14,679 bases of DNA from the NCBI GenBank assembly GCA_964058805.1, contig CAXKVV010002137.1, positions 1 through 14,679 of the forward strand, read 5' to 3'. Below are positions 1 through 9,725 of this stretch, piece by piece. The translations under genes and the position numbers were made by a program. Positions within the stretch are counted from its first letter, which is position 1. Every line of letters starts with the position of its first letter. The notes under the pieces are model-generated. The model was given only the letters and a program-made list of their open reading frames with translations, was not told where the DNA came from and ran no database searches. Origin of the DNA: Schoenoplectus triqueter. Its lineage: Eukaryota > Streptophyta > Magnoliopsida > Poales > Cyperaceae.

Positions 1-770
1 TAAATTGATGTGGAGAGATTGTGGGCCACATGATGTTTTATTTTGTCATGGATCAAAGGCAGTTTGGTTCGCTCTGGGCCTCAATTTTCGAGTGGAGGAG
101 CTGCAATCCACTTCAAAGAAGCTCTTTTGCATATACAAACCAAATTAATTCCGAAACACATGTTATATTAGCAGCCAATGTAATGTGATGTCTCTGGAAG
201 GCAAGAAATGGAATGGTGATATAAGGAAGGGATTCAGACCAGTCAGTGTCGTCCAGCAGGCTAAGGCAATGCCAGTCCCACGTAAAGAAGTTGACAATAA
301 CAATTGATGGCTGCCACATTACCATACCAGATGCCTGGGGAAAACGTGGTCATATTGGTGGATGTGTCATGGGACTAGACATTCAATGCAGGGCTGGCGC
401 ATCTAATGTATTCGACGGAGGAGCAATTGAAGTGTAGCACCAGGTACATCAGAAGATTATCAGATGCTTTCACGATAGAAACAATGGTGGCAGTAATGAC
501 GGTCAAGGAGTGAACCCGGCGGTCCCAACTCAAAGCTCACCTCACCCTATACACAGACTGCAATCTGTTGGCCAAGGCGATTATAGACGATTATGAACAA
601 TAGTGCCCGTCTTGGCGAGTTGTGGAGCTAGTTGCTGAAATGAGGAGAACATTGGAGGGAGGAGGACGAATTCAAGTCTATCACGCGAGGAGAGTGGCTA
701 TGGGAGTTTCAGTGCATGTTACAACAAAACTTCTGCAGACTCCACAAAATCCCAGAAGAGTTAGATAACA
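1..770 (+). mobile_element. Degenerate LINE 3' end (zf-RVT to RNase H region), truncated at window start
   Basis: This looks like the decayed C-terminal part of a plant non-LTR retrotransposon polyprotein. Three pieces are visible in order. Bases 17-121 read DCGPHDVLFCHGSKAVWFAL and on, which fits the zinc-knuckle (zf-RVT) region after reverse transcriptase. Bases 189-221 read CLWKARNGMVI, the usual W-K-A-R-N linker motif, followed by a stop. Bases 541-768 read LTLYTDCNLLAKAIIDDYEQ, a stop at 601-603, then a segment including WRVVELVAEMRR, matching the RNase H (RVT_3) pattern with its conserved T-D-C. The three pieces lie in three different frames with several stops, so the element is dead. 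The upstream reverse transcriptase would lie outside the window. The assignment rests on motif recognition; the family is not determined. Confidence 0.75.
541..768 (+). pseudogene. RNase H-like (RVT_3) fragment of LINE ORF2
   Basis: This is the best-preserved coding piece of the LINE remnant: 75 codons in one frame, interrupted by one TAG at 601-603 and closed by TAA at 766-768. The segment LTLYTDCNLLAKAI carries the Asp of the RNase H active-site strand, and the following Trp-Arg-x-x-x-x-Val pattern is typical of plant LINE RNase H domains. No functional product is expected. Confidence 0.7.
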
Positions 771-1620
771 AACATTTTTAGAGGATCTAACTCCAGTGCA
801 CTCACAAACACACTAGTGGTTTTTAGCATAGTAGGATAATGCTGAGAACAGTTTAATTCACAAGAACAATAGTAGTGTAATGCTTTTATTTTTTTCTTCT
901 AAAGACTCCCTGCATGTAATAGCATTTCTTCTAAAGTAAGGCCTAATCACAAAAACTGAGAGCAGGCCTGGAAGGTTACTCAGAATTTCAGAGTAACTGT
1001 AAGTTGCCAGTGTAATGAATTTTACTCCGAAAGAAGAAATATGTATGAAAACTTCAGTCAATAAAACCAGCTATATTTACAAAGAAATTCCCAGGATGTA
1101 TCCGGTGCACACCATTTTGTGCAGACTATTATTTAATTTATTACTTAAAAGTAAACAGATTCTTATCTAATAGGAGGGATCCTGTGCAGACTATTTTGTA
1201 ATGAAAATTTTGCAGATAAAATAACTCTTTAAAATCATTCGGTGTGCAATAAATTATTTTTTAAATTGAATCAAATGCTACATAATAACATAATCCAGCA
1301 AATATTGCTAAAATCTATTGGATAAATCATTTCGGAATTAATTAGTTATGGTTACTCGATGGACAAATATTGCTAAAATCTGTAGTCATTTGTAAAAAAT
1401 GTTATCCTTCACAGTTTCACCATGGTAAACATGAAAAAGGAACAAAATTAGTTAAGACGAATTCCATATGTGAGAATTAAATATATTGAACTGATGAACT
1501 ACAGAAACCTGGTGGAGGAATTTGCTCAAATCCAGCAAATGGCCGCATAGGAAAGAGGCTCACTTGGTGAATGGGCCCAGTTCATGTAAAACATGCCAAT
1601 TGGGCCAAAACTGTGGGAAT
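769..1620. other. AT-rich intergenic DNA with two pairs of short direct repeats
   Basis: I see no gene here. Two short exact direct repeats occur: TGTGCAGACTATT at 1118-1130 and 1183-1195, and CAAATATTGCTAAAATCT at 1299-1316 and 1364-1381. Both pairs are offset by 65 bases. The DNA between the copies does not align, so this is not a simple tandem duplication. Confidence 0.6.
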
Positions 1621-4600
1621 TTTAATTTGGAAACAGTCATCTCTAAAAAAAAATATTTATATATTAGAATAAAGATAAGTGAGCTTAATTTAAAAATATA
1701 TTAATTTTTTTAGATTTTAATTTATCATGCTAATTAAAATTTTCAAATGAAAATCTTCTGAGATACAAAAATTTGAGGTGTTTTGAGCTTCTTAGATCAT
1801 CTGTTTTCAATTTTTGAAAAATTATCTAAAAAAATAATAAAAATATTTAATATTTATACATTATTTTTAAAAATTTCAAAATAGTGACTTAAAAAATTAA
1901 AACATTTTAATTTTTCTATCTCATAGTGATGTCCCATATATTGTCTGGCAAAACACATAGATCTCGCATGTTGCTTTCCTGTATAATTGGAGACTGCTAA
2001 CAAAACTTGAAGTTGAATCTGGTTATCCGACACCTTAAATATGTATTTTGACGAGTGATGAGATGGAAACCACAATTAATATCAGGTACTTTAGATATGA
2101 ATATTGATTGTGTAATTTTACACACCCGTGCTCAGGTGTTATATTTTTTTTCCCTTTTATTATGTGTTTTACAACAATTTATTCTTTATGGAGTAATTCT
2201 ATTTCTTCGATGCTACGCGTCTAAAGCTAAAAGAATCATTTTCTTTGAGGTTATTAATGAAGGGGAAAAAAAGAAGTCTCTGATACAAATAATTGGAACT
2301 TTTGATTTACTTTTTTTCTTTAAAGATAAATTATGTTGTCATACATAAAAAAACTATTCATATAATTAGTTTACTATCCGCATTAGAGCTGATTTTTTTT
2401 TTTACTAGATGAGCATTTTTCTTTAGAACAGGTGTAGTCAATTGTAGGGAGTGGTTACACTATTATTGAAACCTATGACACTTGGGATGTCTAAAAGACA
2501 TTTAAAGGTAACATCAATCTACAATTAATTATATTTAATTGCTAAATTTACTTTTAATTCAATATTATTCTATCTGTTAGGACAAATTGAAGGATTAAGC
2601 TTGATTGATTTGGGTACATAGATACATGTACAATTACATCAGTATTGATATCCATACCTCATTTTTACAAAGTGAAGTGGATAACCAATTTGTTTGTCAT
2701 TTCTGTAGACAACTTAAAGTTATCTTTTAATTTTTTTTTCTTTGTTGGTAAATTGAAGAGAGTAATTTTGAATTTAGGAAATTCTTAATTGATGGATTGA
2801 TTTTATTTTTAGTTATAAGGATCATGATTTTATGGATCATTATAATTTGTTTAATTGTCTAAATGAAGTGTATCATTTAGTTATACTAAAATTTGTGGTA
2901 TATACAGTTATTTTGAAAAGTAGGGTCCTGCACAATGTACAGATTCTTGCTAGTTAGGCAACGAACGACTGTAAAAGAGATACTTTCCTACGATATCAGC
3001 TGCCATACTTTTTTATGGTAGACATATGTCATATTTTTTTTTGTATCTGTGATGATTGGGACCTACAAAGAAAAGAACACTTTTTATATCAATATCTGCA
3101 CGATCCAAAATAAATCCAATGCTGCATAAGCTATGGAAGCAGATTGGGATCCCCGAGATATGTACCCGATACTGTAGTGAAACATCAGATTTAAATTGGT
3201 AGAATACACCGGACCGGCCCATTACTAACGGATCCCGATTCTAGGGTAGAATACCTTATCAGATTGATAGTTTTATTTTTAATATAATTCTAAAACCGGC
3301 TAGTCATTATGTCAATTAATATTCTATTTCAAAACCCAAATGAATCCAATTGACTTTTTTTTTCACTTTTTTTCTTTTTTTCCAGAAAAATAACATATTT
3401 CTACTAAAAATTGTTCAAACTCGTTTTCCATAGGTTCAACAAATTCGTATTTCTCCTCCTATAGTGCTATCCTTTTTTTTCCTATTTGGACTACTTTCAA
3501 TGACATCTTAGTGAGATTCTGAGAGATGGATTTCCCATAAATAATATTATTATAGAAAAAAAAATCTAATTACACTAGTAATTGACTCAACAATAACACA
3601 ACCTTTGTAAAAATTTAAGTTTAATCAAATTATTTTCAAAGATAATTATATTCAAAATATGTCCAGATACATGGTCAAAATCACTTATATATTATGTAGT
3701 TGTTGAATCACATTAATATATGCACACGGAGCCGGATGTAATAAAGTCCTAGGGGATAGCTGACTATCTGAATTTTGAATAATAGTGTTTTTGCACTAAA
3801 CTTCTGTTAATTTGACCCCGTTTAATTATTTTAATTGAGAAAATTTTATTTAATATTATAGATAATGAAAGAATTATACAAAGTTCTATAGAGAAAATTT
3901 TTCTTCAACAACTTGATTATTTATTATTTTTAGGTTTATATTTTTATTATTTTTAATATGTGAAAGGATATTATTGTGATAGTTTTTTATTAGATAAGAA
4001 TTTAGGTTGAATTATTGATTTTTTTATTCAGTGCTTGATTAATTAACGAGTTTGAACTCAATAAGCCATTGTAATCCAGTTTATTGTTCTCCTCTGATCA
4101 AAATTCTGCATTCATCCCCAAATGCACAAATGGTTGAATGTGGTTTCCTCATGAGTTAAAATCACAATAAAATCAATTCAGAAATCTGATAACTCATTTA
4201 GGCATAATGATCTTGCTAACAAAGTGACGGAAATATGACTTAAGCCTAGAAATTTTGGAATCGCATTCATACAAACAGTATAGTTCATGGGCCAATGTTC
4301 TTAGGCCTCTAATTTATTTTATCTGTCTTTACATGAAAGAGGAACTTCTTAATAGCTTATATTTTTGTTCCTATTTGATATTAATCATCATTGATTTTCT
4401 TTTGGTTCTATAGTTATTCTATAATTATGTCATCTATAAGATATGAAATAAAAACCATCATTGACGATCAACATAAAGAACCCATAATTTTTACCGACGT
4501 ATCTTATAATTGAGGAGGATGTAATGTCAACAGTTTTGATGTCAATTTATTTCAGCCAAAATGTATAGTTATCTTTAAATCTTTAGATAATAAAATAATC

Positions 4601-5130
4601 GAATATATTATAATATTTAAATATCGTACACGCATATCAAAGCTTATATTCTTTGATTTTAATTTTAGTACGCATCAATATCCAACAAATCAAAGTTCAG
4701 ATTTTTAACTTACCTCAGTTGTAGACTTGTAGCTCACACGTGACGTAGTCCCGTTTAAAATTAGTCTCCTGCCTTGAGTTCTCTCTTCCATTTTGTTAGG
4801 GCACAATCTTCTAAGTTTTTCCTTTGCTTAATCCCAAAATAAGGGATAAATCTTGCAGATTAGGGACAGTACCATTCTGTTCCAACTTCCAACACGTAAA
4901 ATAATGGTAAGGATATGAATATTTCTGTAATTGCAAAATACAAATATCTTAACAATTCATATGAATCTTAGTATTAATCTTTATAAGAAAATATATATAG
5001 TTTTTTTTGTTTTGTATAATTTATTAAGATTAACGTCTTCTTACCTAACTGTTAAAAAAAATTCTTTGAAAAAAGTCAGGCAATTACCCTCTAATTTCGC
5101 ACTTTGTTACTAAAATAACACATTTAAAAG
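1621..5130. other. AT-rich intergenic spacer without recognisable gene
   Basis: This stretch is dominated by A/T homopolymers and AT-rich low complexity. Short open frames occur, the longest being 97 codons at 2055-2348 on the plus strand, but none has a recognisable motif or plant-like coding composition. A patch at about 3060-3250 has a more balanced base composition and may be an old transposon fragment, but I cannot assign it to a family. I see no tRNA, rRNA or clear terminal-repeat element. Confidence 0.6.
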
Positions 5131-5640
5131 TCCTGATTGGACAAACTTTTAGATGAATTTTGTGCGCGTTGTCTGATTATAAAAATCTGGATTCTCATTT
5201 CTCAACGAAGCATCAGGTTATCTGATTCGGATCAGGTGGTTCTGATTTCTGAAGAACTGGTCAAAAGGAAGGAAATAATCTGGACGCTGCCTTCCGACCG
5301 CGTCCCAGCCAAAGACTCGACAAAGGATTTTGTCAAAACATTCCTTGAACATGGTCCATCTATTTTCTACAGAAGGAGGTGAAATGTCATCACGTCATGC
5401 ACCCATACTGATACCGGAACTCAAAATGCACGGTTGAGATCTATCCATCTAGAATCTTCCAATGATATGGCATACAGGAACCGTAGACCAGATCCATTCA
5501 TAATTTCCAGTACTTCCTCTGTTTTACGTAAAACAATCTAGTTCGGCTTGGTTTCAGTGGTCCGATATCATTCAACCGGACTATGGGACCCGCAAGTAAG
5601 TGATTTGGTGTATGCACATCAAATCTCCCTAAGTGAGATA
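5131..5640 (+). promoter_or_regulatory. Upstream promoter region of the NT-C2 gene
   Basis: Base composition becomes more balanced here, ahead of the gene at 5814. Near 5388-5400 the sequence TGTCATCACGTCATGC contains an ACGTCA core of the type bound by plant bZIP/TGA factors. The sequence CACGGTTGAGATCTA near 5429 resembles a motif often seen in plant promoters. Assignment as a promoter rests on position and composition only; none of these sites has independent support. Confidence 0.35.
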
Positions 5641-5813
5641 TACTACTCCGCCCATTGGCGTGTTCGCTCTGTCCGGACAACAAGCCTGTACCTTCCTATC
5701 TCTTCAAGCCAAAATACTCTTTCCTCCATCTTTCTCATTCTCATCATCTCATGTAAACTTTGTCTCAACATTAATCTCTCTCTTTTGCTAATCTAAAGCA
5801 AAGGCCAAACAAA
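5641..5813 (+). promoter_or_regulatory. Probable core promoter and 5' leader with pyrimidine patch
   Basis: The 173 bases before the start codon include an inverted CCAAT box (CCCATTGG, about 5651-5658), the palindrome GTCCGGAC near 5670, and long C/T-rich runs at about 5718-5750 and 5774-5786. Such pyrimidine patches are typical of TATA-less plant core promoters and leaders, and I see no good TATA box. The start codon context is ACAAAATGG, with A at -3 and G at +4, which is favourable. The exact transcription start is unknown. Confidence 0.5.
5751..5756 (+). promoter_or_regulatory. Minimal start-stop uORF (ATGTAA) in the leader
   Basis: ATG is followed directly by TAA, 57 bases before the main start codon. 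If the transcript begins upstream of 5751, this is a start-stop upstream ORF. In Arabidopsis NIP5;1 an AUGUAA element is known to stall ribosomes in a boron-dependent way. Whether this copy is transcribed or acts similarly is inference. Confidence 0.4.
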
Positions 5814-6176
5814 ATGGTAGATACGAAGGCAATGTCAAAGAGCACCAAGTACAAAGTTACCATGGCGGTGACCAGACTCGACTGGCTGCCCTCGTTGATG
5901 GACAAACAGGACACAGCGACGGTCGAGGTGAGGTGGCAGGGAAAACGGTACGGGCTGTTCTCGTTCCTCCCCGGAAGGAAGAAAAGAGTCTCACTTTCCC
6001 GGAGGAAACAGATCGAGCGTGGCGGGTCGGTTCATTGGGAGCGAGCTGAGGAAGCCGCTCGCCTGGAAAATATATCTGTTTTTGTCTCTGGTTTCAGCTT
6101 TCATTCCAGTTCCAAATCCCGATTTGATCGTGAAACTGTTGATTACTCGCCAGACGTTTCGTTCTCTGTTCGGCTT
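5814..6176 (+). CDS. Exon 1: first half of the NT-C2 domain
   Basis: 121 codons begin at ATG 5814 (MVDTKAMSKSTKYKVTM). The exon ends at SFSVRL before the donor CTT|GTGAGT at 6177. It is markedly richer in GC and CpG than the later exons. YKVTMAVTRLDW and VEVRWQGKRYG fit the first strands of an NT-C2 fold, and DVSFSVRL matches the family's characteristic (D/E)-(I/V)-SFSV strand. A second in-frame ATG at 5832 is an alternative start. Confidence 0.8.
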
Positions 6177-9173
6177 GTGAGTTCAAATTTTATTTCCGTC
6201 ACTCAATTTAGAATAAAAGTCGGAGATTGGATTTCAGCTCTTTTCTTATTTTTTTTTCTATTTTTGGGAAGTTTGAAATTGACCAGACAAAAAGATAGGA
6301 AGTTGACAGTAATGGATGATAGCTATAACTCGGTTGGGTTGCATCGACTGTTTGATTGCTTGATCGACTCTGGGAACTGGTCAATGGTTCATTTTGACTC
6401 CAGCTGAATCTAATTAATTTTGAATAGAACCAATGAAAATAGGAGTATAGGACCCTTAAGTTTGTAGTCTTCAGTTTATGACTGTTAGAGTCAAGTCTAA
6501 CCAAAATTGGATTTCAGGCTGTTAATTATTTTTAAAATTTACACACCAGCTTTTTATGCCCGTTGTAGAATTATCTTTCATTTTACTAAGGATAAGTATT
6601 TTATATACATCTTCAATTTTATCGTACGAGGAAGTAGGAAACTGAGATAAAAGAAAGTGTACGTCTTTTTCTCTAAAATTCAACAAAAAATTATTATTCC
6701 TAACAATAAAACAGTATTGCTTTACTTACTGAATAAGATAATTACTAAAAATCCCCAAGAATCTTTATTTATGTGCAGGAAAAGTTTGTTCTCCAACAAT
6801 AACATATCTTGTGAATTCAGGGATACCAAGGTCAAGGGGAAAGCAATGAAGATAAAGCTGAGGTGATGGGCACAGCTACTATTTGCTTGGCTGAGTGGGC
6901 CCGAGGTTACCTGTGTTCAAACAAAGAAATGGAAGTGGCAAAGGACTCATTTCTCGACCAACAAATGAAGCAAGTACCCATCACACTAAGAAATGGAAGA
7001 ATAACATATAATGCTATTCTTGATGTAAGCACAGTTTTTTTATGGCCTCTTCTACTTAGATTGATTGTTGTAGTTTGAACAATTTACAATTGGAATTTAG
7101 TTGCTTATTCATACTGGTTCTCTGATTACAGATTTTGCTACACAGGTTGATTTACGAGTAGTGGAGGTACAAACTAGTAAAGGCTCCAAGGTCACACCAT
7201 CTAATCGTGATGAGCAATCAACCATCGCGACGACTATGATGCACCGTCAATCAAGTTCTTGTACTGATTTTGTGGGTCCACATGAGCTCCTCGATCCTTC
7301 AGACAATTTAAATACCAGCAGCCGAAGAAGAAGTTTTGGGGGTAGTACAAGTTATGAGTTGGGTATTTTCTGCAAACATAACTTTTTATCGTGGAGGAGG
7401 AACAGCAAGGACATGGATGTAAATAAAAAGAATATGGTGGGAGGAGATAAGAAAAAGTCCAAGAGGCAAAAGGTAACTTTTCCACCTATGATTTAGCTTC
7501 CTTTTTGGTCTGTCTGGTGCTGCTGTTTTGTACAAAGCCAAATGCCAATCTGGTGTGTCCGGTGTTAGATTGGATGATCTGGCTGAAAAAGTTGAATCTT
7601 GTGTCCCAATGATAAATAACACTGGAAACAAAGGCACAGTTTATCTATGCTTAATTAAATTTCGATTAATTGAAGCTATTGAAAGTTTTCTGCTGAAATA
7701 TTGAGGTATAATATAATAGTTCTAAAGAAAAAAGTAAATTCTAGATAATAAAGCAAAATGGTACTGTTTTGTTGATTAGTTAATATTTGATAGGCTATAA
7801 ATTTAGCAGCAACCTGAACTTTAATTTGAATTGTTCTCTCTTTTTTTTAAAAGAAATGGAAATTATGTCAATTTTGAAATCCTGTTGTCTATCCAAAAGA
7901 CCCTCTTTTCTGGGTTCTCAAATTGAATAATGGCCCTGGTTATTTTGATTAGCTGCGCTACTTGAAGAATGATGACATCTCGGTTTGCTAAATAAAATAA
8001 CAGGCCTTAGAGCTAATAATGTGTTGGTAGTTAAAATTAGTCATGGAACTTCCAGTTCTGTAATTCTACAATCTTCATTAGCAGTTTGTTGATATCAGGA
8101 TTATTTATTTTAAATTAAAAAATCACCAATATTATCCTGTCATAGGAATCTATTTTGTGATGAATACTTTATTACTGCGCTTTTTGTGTTTTTTTCTCAA
8201 CTTTGATGGTGGGTGGCTGGAAAATAAGCTCTGTTTTCTCCTTTTTCTTTTGGTCAACTGTACATTTGTGATGAGATTCTTATTCGAATTTAATTTTCTA
8301 GGGTTTAGATGAAGATCCTATTGGCAATTGGGAGAAGAAAGAGTTCACTTGCAGAGAGGCTCAAACTAAACTGAAAACTGAAGTCTTTTTCGCTTCCATT
8401 GATCAAAGAGATGAAAGCGCCGGTGAAGAGAGTGCATGCACTGCTTTAGTTGTGGTGTTTGCATATGCTCTCTTATCCAAACACGTAATGTTACCAACAA
8501 AACAAGACCTCGACATGCTAATCAAGGATGGTTCATCAGAGTGGCGAAAACTGTTGACAATACCACTCTAATTGATCGCTTCCCGAACAAGCATTTTGAC
8601 CTTGAAACTATGGTGAGTGCTAAGGTCCGACCCATTATGGTTCTTGATGAGAAATCATTTATTGGGTTCTTTCAGCCTGAGAGCTTCACCTCATTATCTG
8701 GTGCAAAGTCTTTTGATGAAATATGGAGTGATATCATGAGCAATGTGCAAGAGGGCGAGACAAAGGTTTATATAGTGAGTTGGAATGATCATTTCTTTGT
8801 TTTGATGGCGGACTTCGGTGCTTGTTACATTATAGACACGTTGGGAGAACGCTTGTTTGAGGGATGCAAGAAAGCATACATGATCAAATTTGATGAGTCA
8901 TCTGAAATGTATAAATTACCTGAGAAGATTGGGGATGGGAGCAAAGAAGAACTAATTGTGAGGGGAAAAGATTGTTGTAGAGAGTTCATTAGTCGATTTT
9001 TAGCTGCTATTCCACTGAGAGAGGAGTTGGAGAATGAGAAGAAGGGTCCTGAAGCTGCTAGTCTTGTTTCTGCACATCAAAGATTGCAAATTGAGTTCCA
9101 TTTTACAATATTATCAGAACAGGACTCACCAAGTTTGGAGACTGAGATTGTGTCATTGGAAGCAGAAGGGTAG
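5814..9173 (+). CDS. NT-C2 domain plant protein (At5g04860/At3g11760-like), 4 exons, frameshifted in exon 4
   Basis: The exons are 5814-6176, 6821-7024, 7146-7472 and 8302-9173, joined by three phase-0 GT-AG introns. Conceptually the protein is about 588 residues, somewhat shorter than the roughly 650-700 I recall for Arabidopsis relatives. Residues about 10-197 form an NT-C2 (EEIG1/EHBP1 N-terminal) domain, with YKVTMAVTRL at its start, GTATICLAEWA in the middle and VDLRVVEV at its end. Residues about 198-298 form a Ser-rich, then Lys-rich linker ending KKKSKRQK, a possible nuclear localisation signal. Exon 4 encodes the family's C-terminal domain: VFFASIDQR, ESACTALV, RFPNKHFDLET, VSWNDHFFVL, IIDTLGER, FLAAIPLREE and HQRLQIEFHFT. 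One base is missing at about 8554-8555, so the frame as written ends at 8569-8571 after 387 residues. The biochemical function is unknown. Related proteins carry unsupported database names such as splicing factor or SMC-like. It could be a pseudogene, a null allele or a sequencing error. Confidence 0.85.
6177..6820 (+). other. Intron 1 (phase 0, GT-AG)
   Basis: The donor is GTGAGT and the acceptor AATTCAG|GG at 6818-6820. The interior is AT- and T-rich, as in plant introns. An alternative acceptor at GTGCAG, about 45 bases upstream, is possible. The chosen acceptor puts GYQGQGESNEDKAEVMGTA directly after SFSVRL, as the family pattern predicts. Confidence 0.7.
6821..7024 (+). CDS. Exon 2: second half of the NT-C2 domain
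   Basis: 68 codons read from GYQGQGESNEDKAEV through the conserved VMGTATICLAEWA motif to VPITLRNGRITYNAILD. The donor is GAT|GTAAGC at 7025. The motif V-x-GTA-x-x-x-LAE is a hallmark of plant NT-C2 proteins of this type. Confidence 0.8.
7146..7472 (+). CDS. Exon 3: end of C2 domain and low-complexity linker
   Basis: 109 codons begin after the acceptor ACACAG at 7140-7145. The exon starts VDLRVVEVQTSKGSK, the final C2 strand, continues through a Ser/Thr-rich segment with RRRSFGG and FLSWRRNSKD, and ends in the basic cluster KKKSKRQK before AAG|GTAACT at 7473. The family usually has a longer linker here with an acidic serine region, so this copy looks shortened. Confidence 0.75.
7473..8301 (+). 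other. Intron 3 (phase 0, GT-AG)
   Basis: The donor is GTAACT and the acceptor TTTTCTAG at 8294-8301. It is 829 bases, T-rich, with no open frame continuing the protein. A family exon could be hidden here, because the linker is short, but I find no recognisable piece. Confidence 0.65.
8302..9173 (+). CDS. Exon 4: conserved C-terminal domain, with 1-base deletion
   Basis: The exon reads GLDEDPIGNWEKKEF onward in one frame up to SSEWRKL at 8551-8553. That frame then runs into TAA at 8569-8571. The family sequence resumes one frame lower at 8556 with DNTTLIDRFPNKHFDL and continues to TAG at 9171-9173. Only TT (8554-8555) remains where relatives have a full codon, usually Cys, so a single lost base explains the break. 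Candidate catalytic-type residues are Cys at 8437-8439, His at 8790-8792 and Asp at 8835-8837. Confidence 0.8.
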
Positions 9174-9479
9174 TGTAAATTTGCCTGGCATTGATGAGTA
9201 AATCCGGCCTTACTCACATAGATGTAGGATTTGATATACAGATTTAGTGACTTCGCTTTATAGCTTAGTAAAGAGAGGAAGCTTGGTTCGTTGTACATAA
9301 CTATACTTGTAAATTCATGAATTGGATTGTGAATATTGAGAATATACCAGCAGCTGCTTCAGGAAAGATTTCTTGATTTTAAACTAAAACCAAACCATAG
9401 GAATACATAAAGGGGAGAGATCCTTGACAATGAGTTATTTTGATAATCTTGATACTTATATTTAAAAAATACAAAAAAG
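9174..9479 (+). other. Probable 3' UTR and downstream flank
   Basis: T-rich sequence follows the stop codon. TTGTAC near 9290 and CTTGTAAATT near 9307 resemble the UGUA-type far-upstream elements of plant polyadenylation. No canonical AATAAA is placed well, so the transcript end is not determined. Confidence 0.35.
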
Positions 9480-9725
9480 TTTTAAAATGAATTTTTTTTT
9501 TACATATATTCTATAAGTTATCGATAGTGTTCTAATTTCATACAATTTAGTTATTGTTTGATGGTCTATAAAAAGAAAATTAGATTATGATCGTTGCAAA
9601 TAATATAAAATTTTGATAATATTTGATGAACTATCAAGTAATACTAAAATTACTTGGAATTTAAAACACTATTGATCTAAGCTATAAAATATATCTATAA
9701 ATTTACTTTAGTTAAAAAGTAACAA
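9480..9725. mobile_element. Foldback MITE-like element with long imperfect inverted repeats
   Basis: The two halves fold on each other almost end to end around a centre near 9598. The left arm contains ATATTCTATAAG near 9505 and CGATAGTGTTCTAATTTC near 9522. The reverse complement of the right arm contains ATATTTTATAGC and CAATAGTGTTTTAAATTC (9660-9695). Pairing continues inward with AATTTAGTTATTGTTTGATG near 9544 against the right-arm sequence around 9620-9650. I estimate roughly three quarters identity between arms. I found no clear target duplication, so the superfamily is open. It has no coding capacity. Confidence 0.55.

Noticed and set aside
2055..2348. 97-codon plus-strand open frame
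   Set aside because: It is AT-driven, rich in Phe, Leu and Lys, without a known domain or splice context; most likely chance.
3013..3222. 69-codon minus-strand open frame in the more balanced-composition patch
   Set aside because: No recognisable domain in this or neighbouring frames; I could not link it to a transposon family.
5137..5382. 81-codon open frame upstream of the gene
   Set aside because: It begins with TTG, has no recognisable motif, and lies in the probable promoter region.
8436..9173. A 245-codon open frame starting at ATG 8436 as a separate gene
   Set aside because: Its first ~40 codons are out of frame with the conserved family sequence. The true reading comes from the exon starting at 8302, and this ATG overlaps the conserved Cys codon in another frame.
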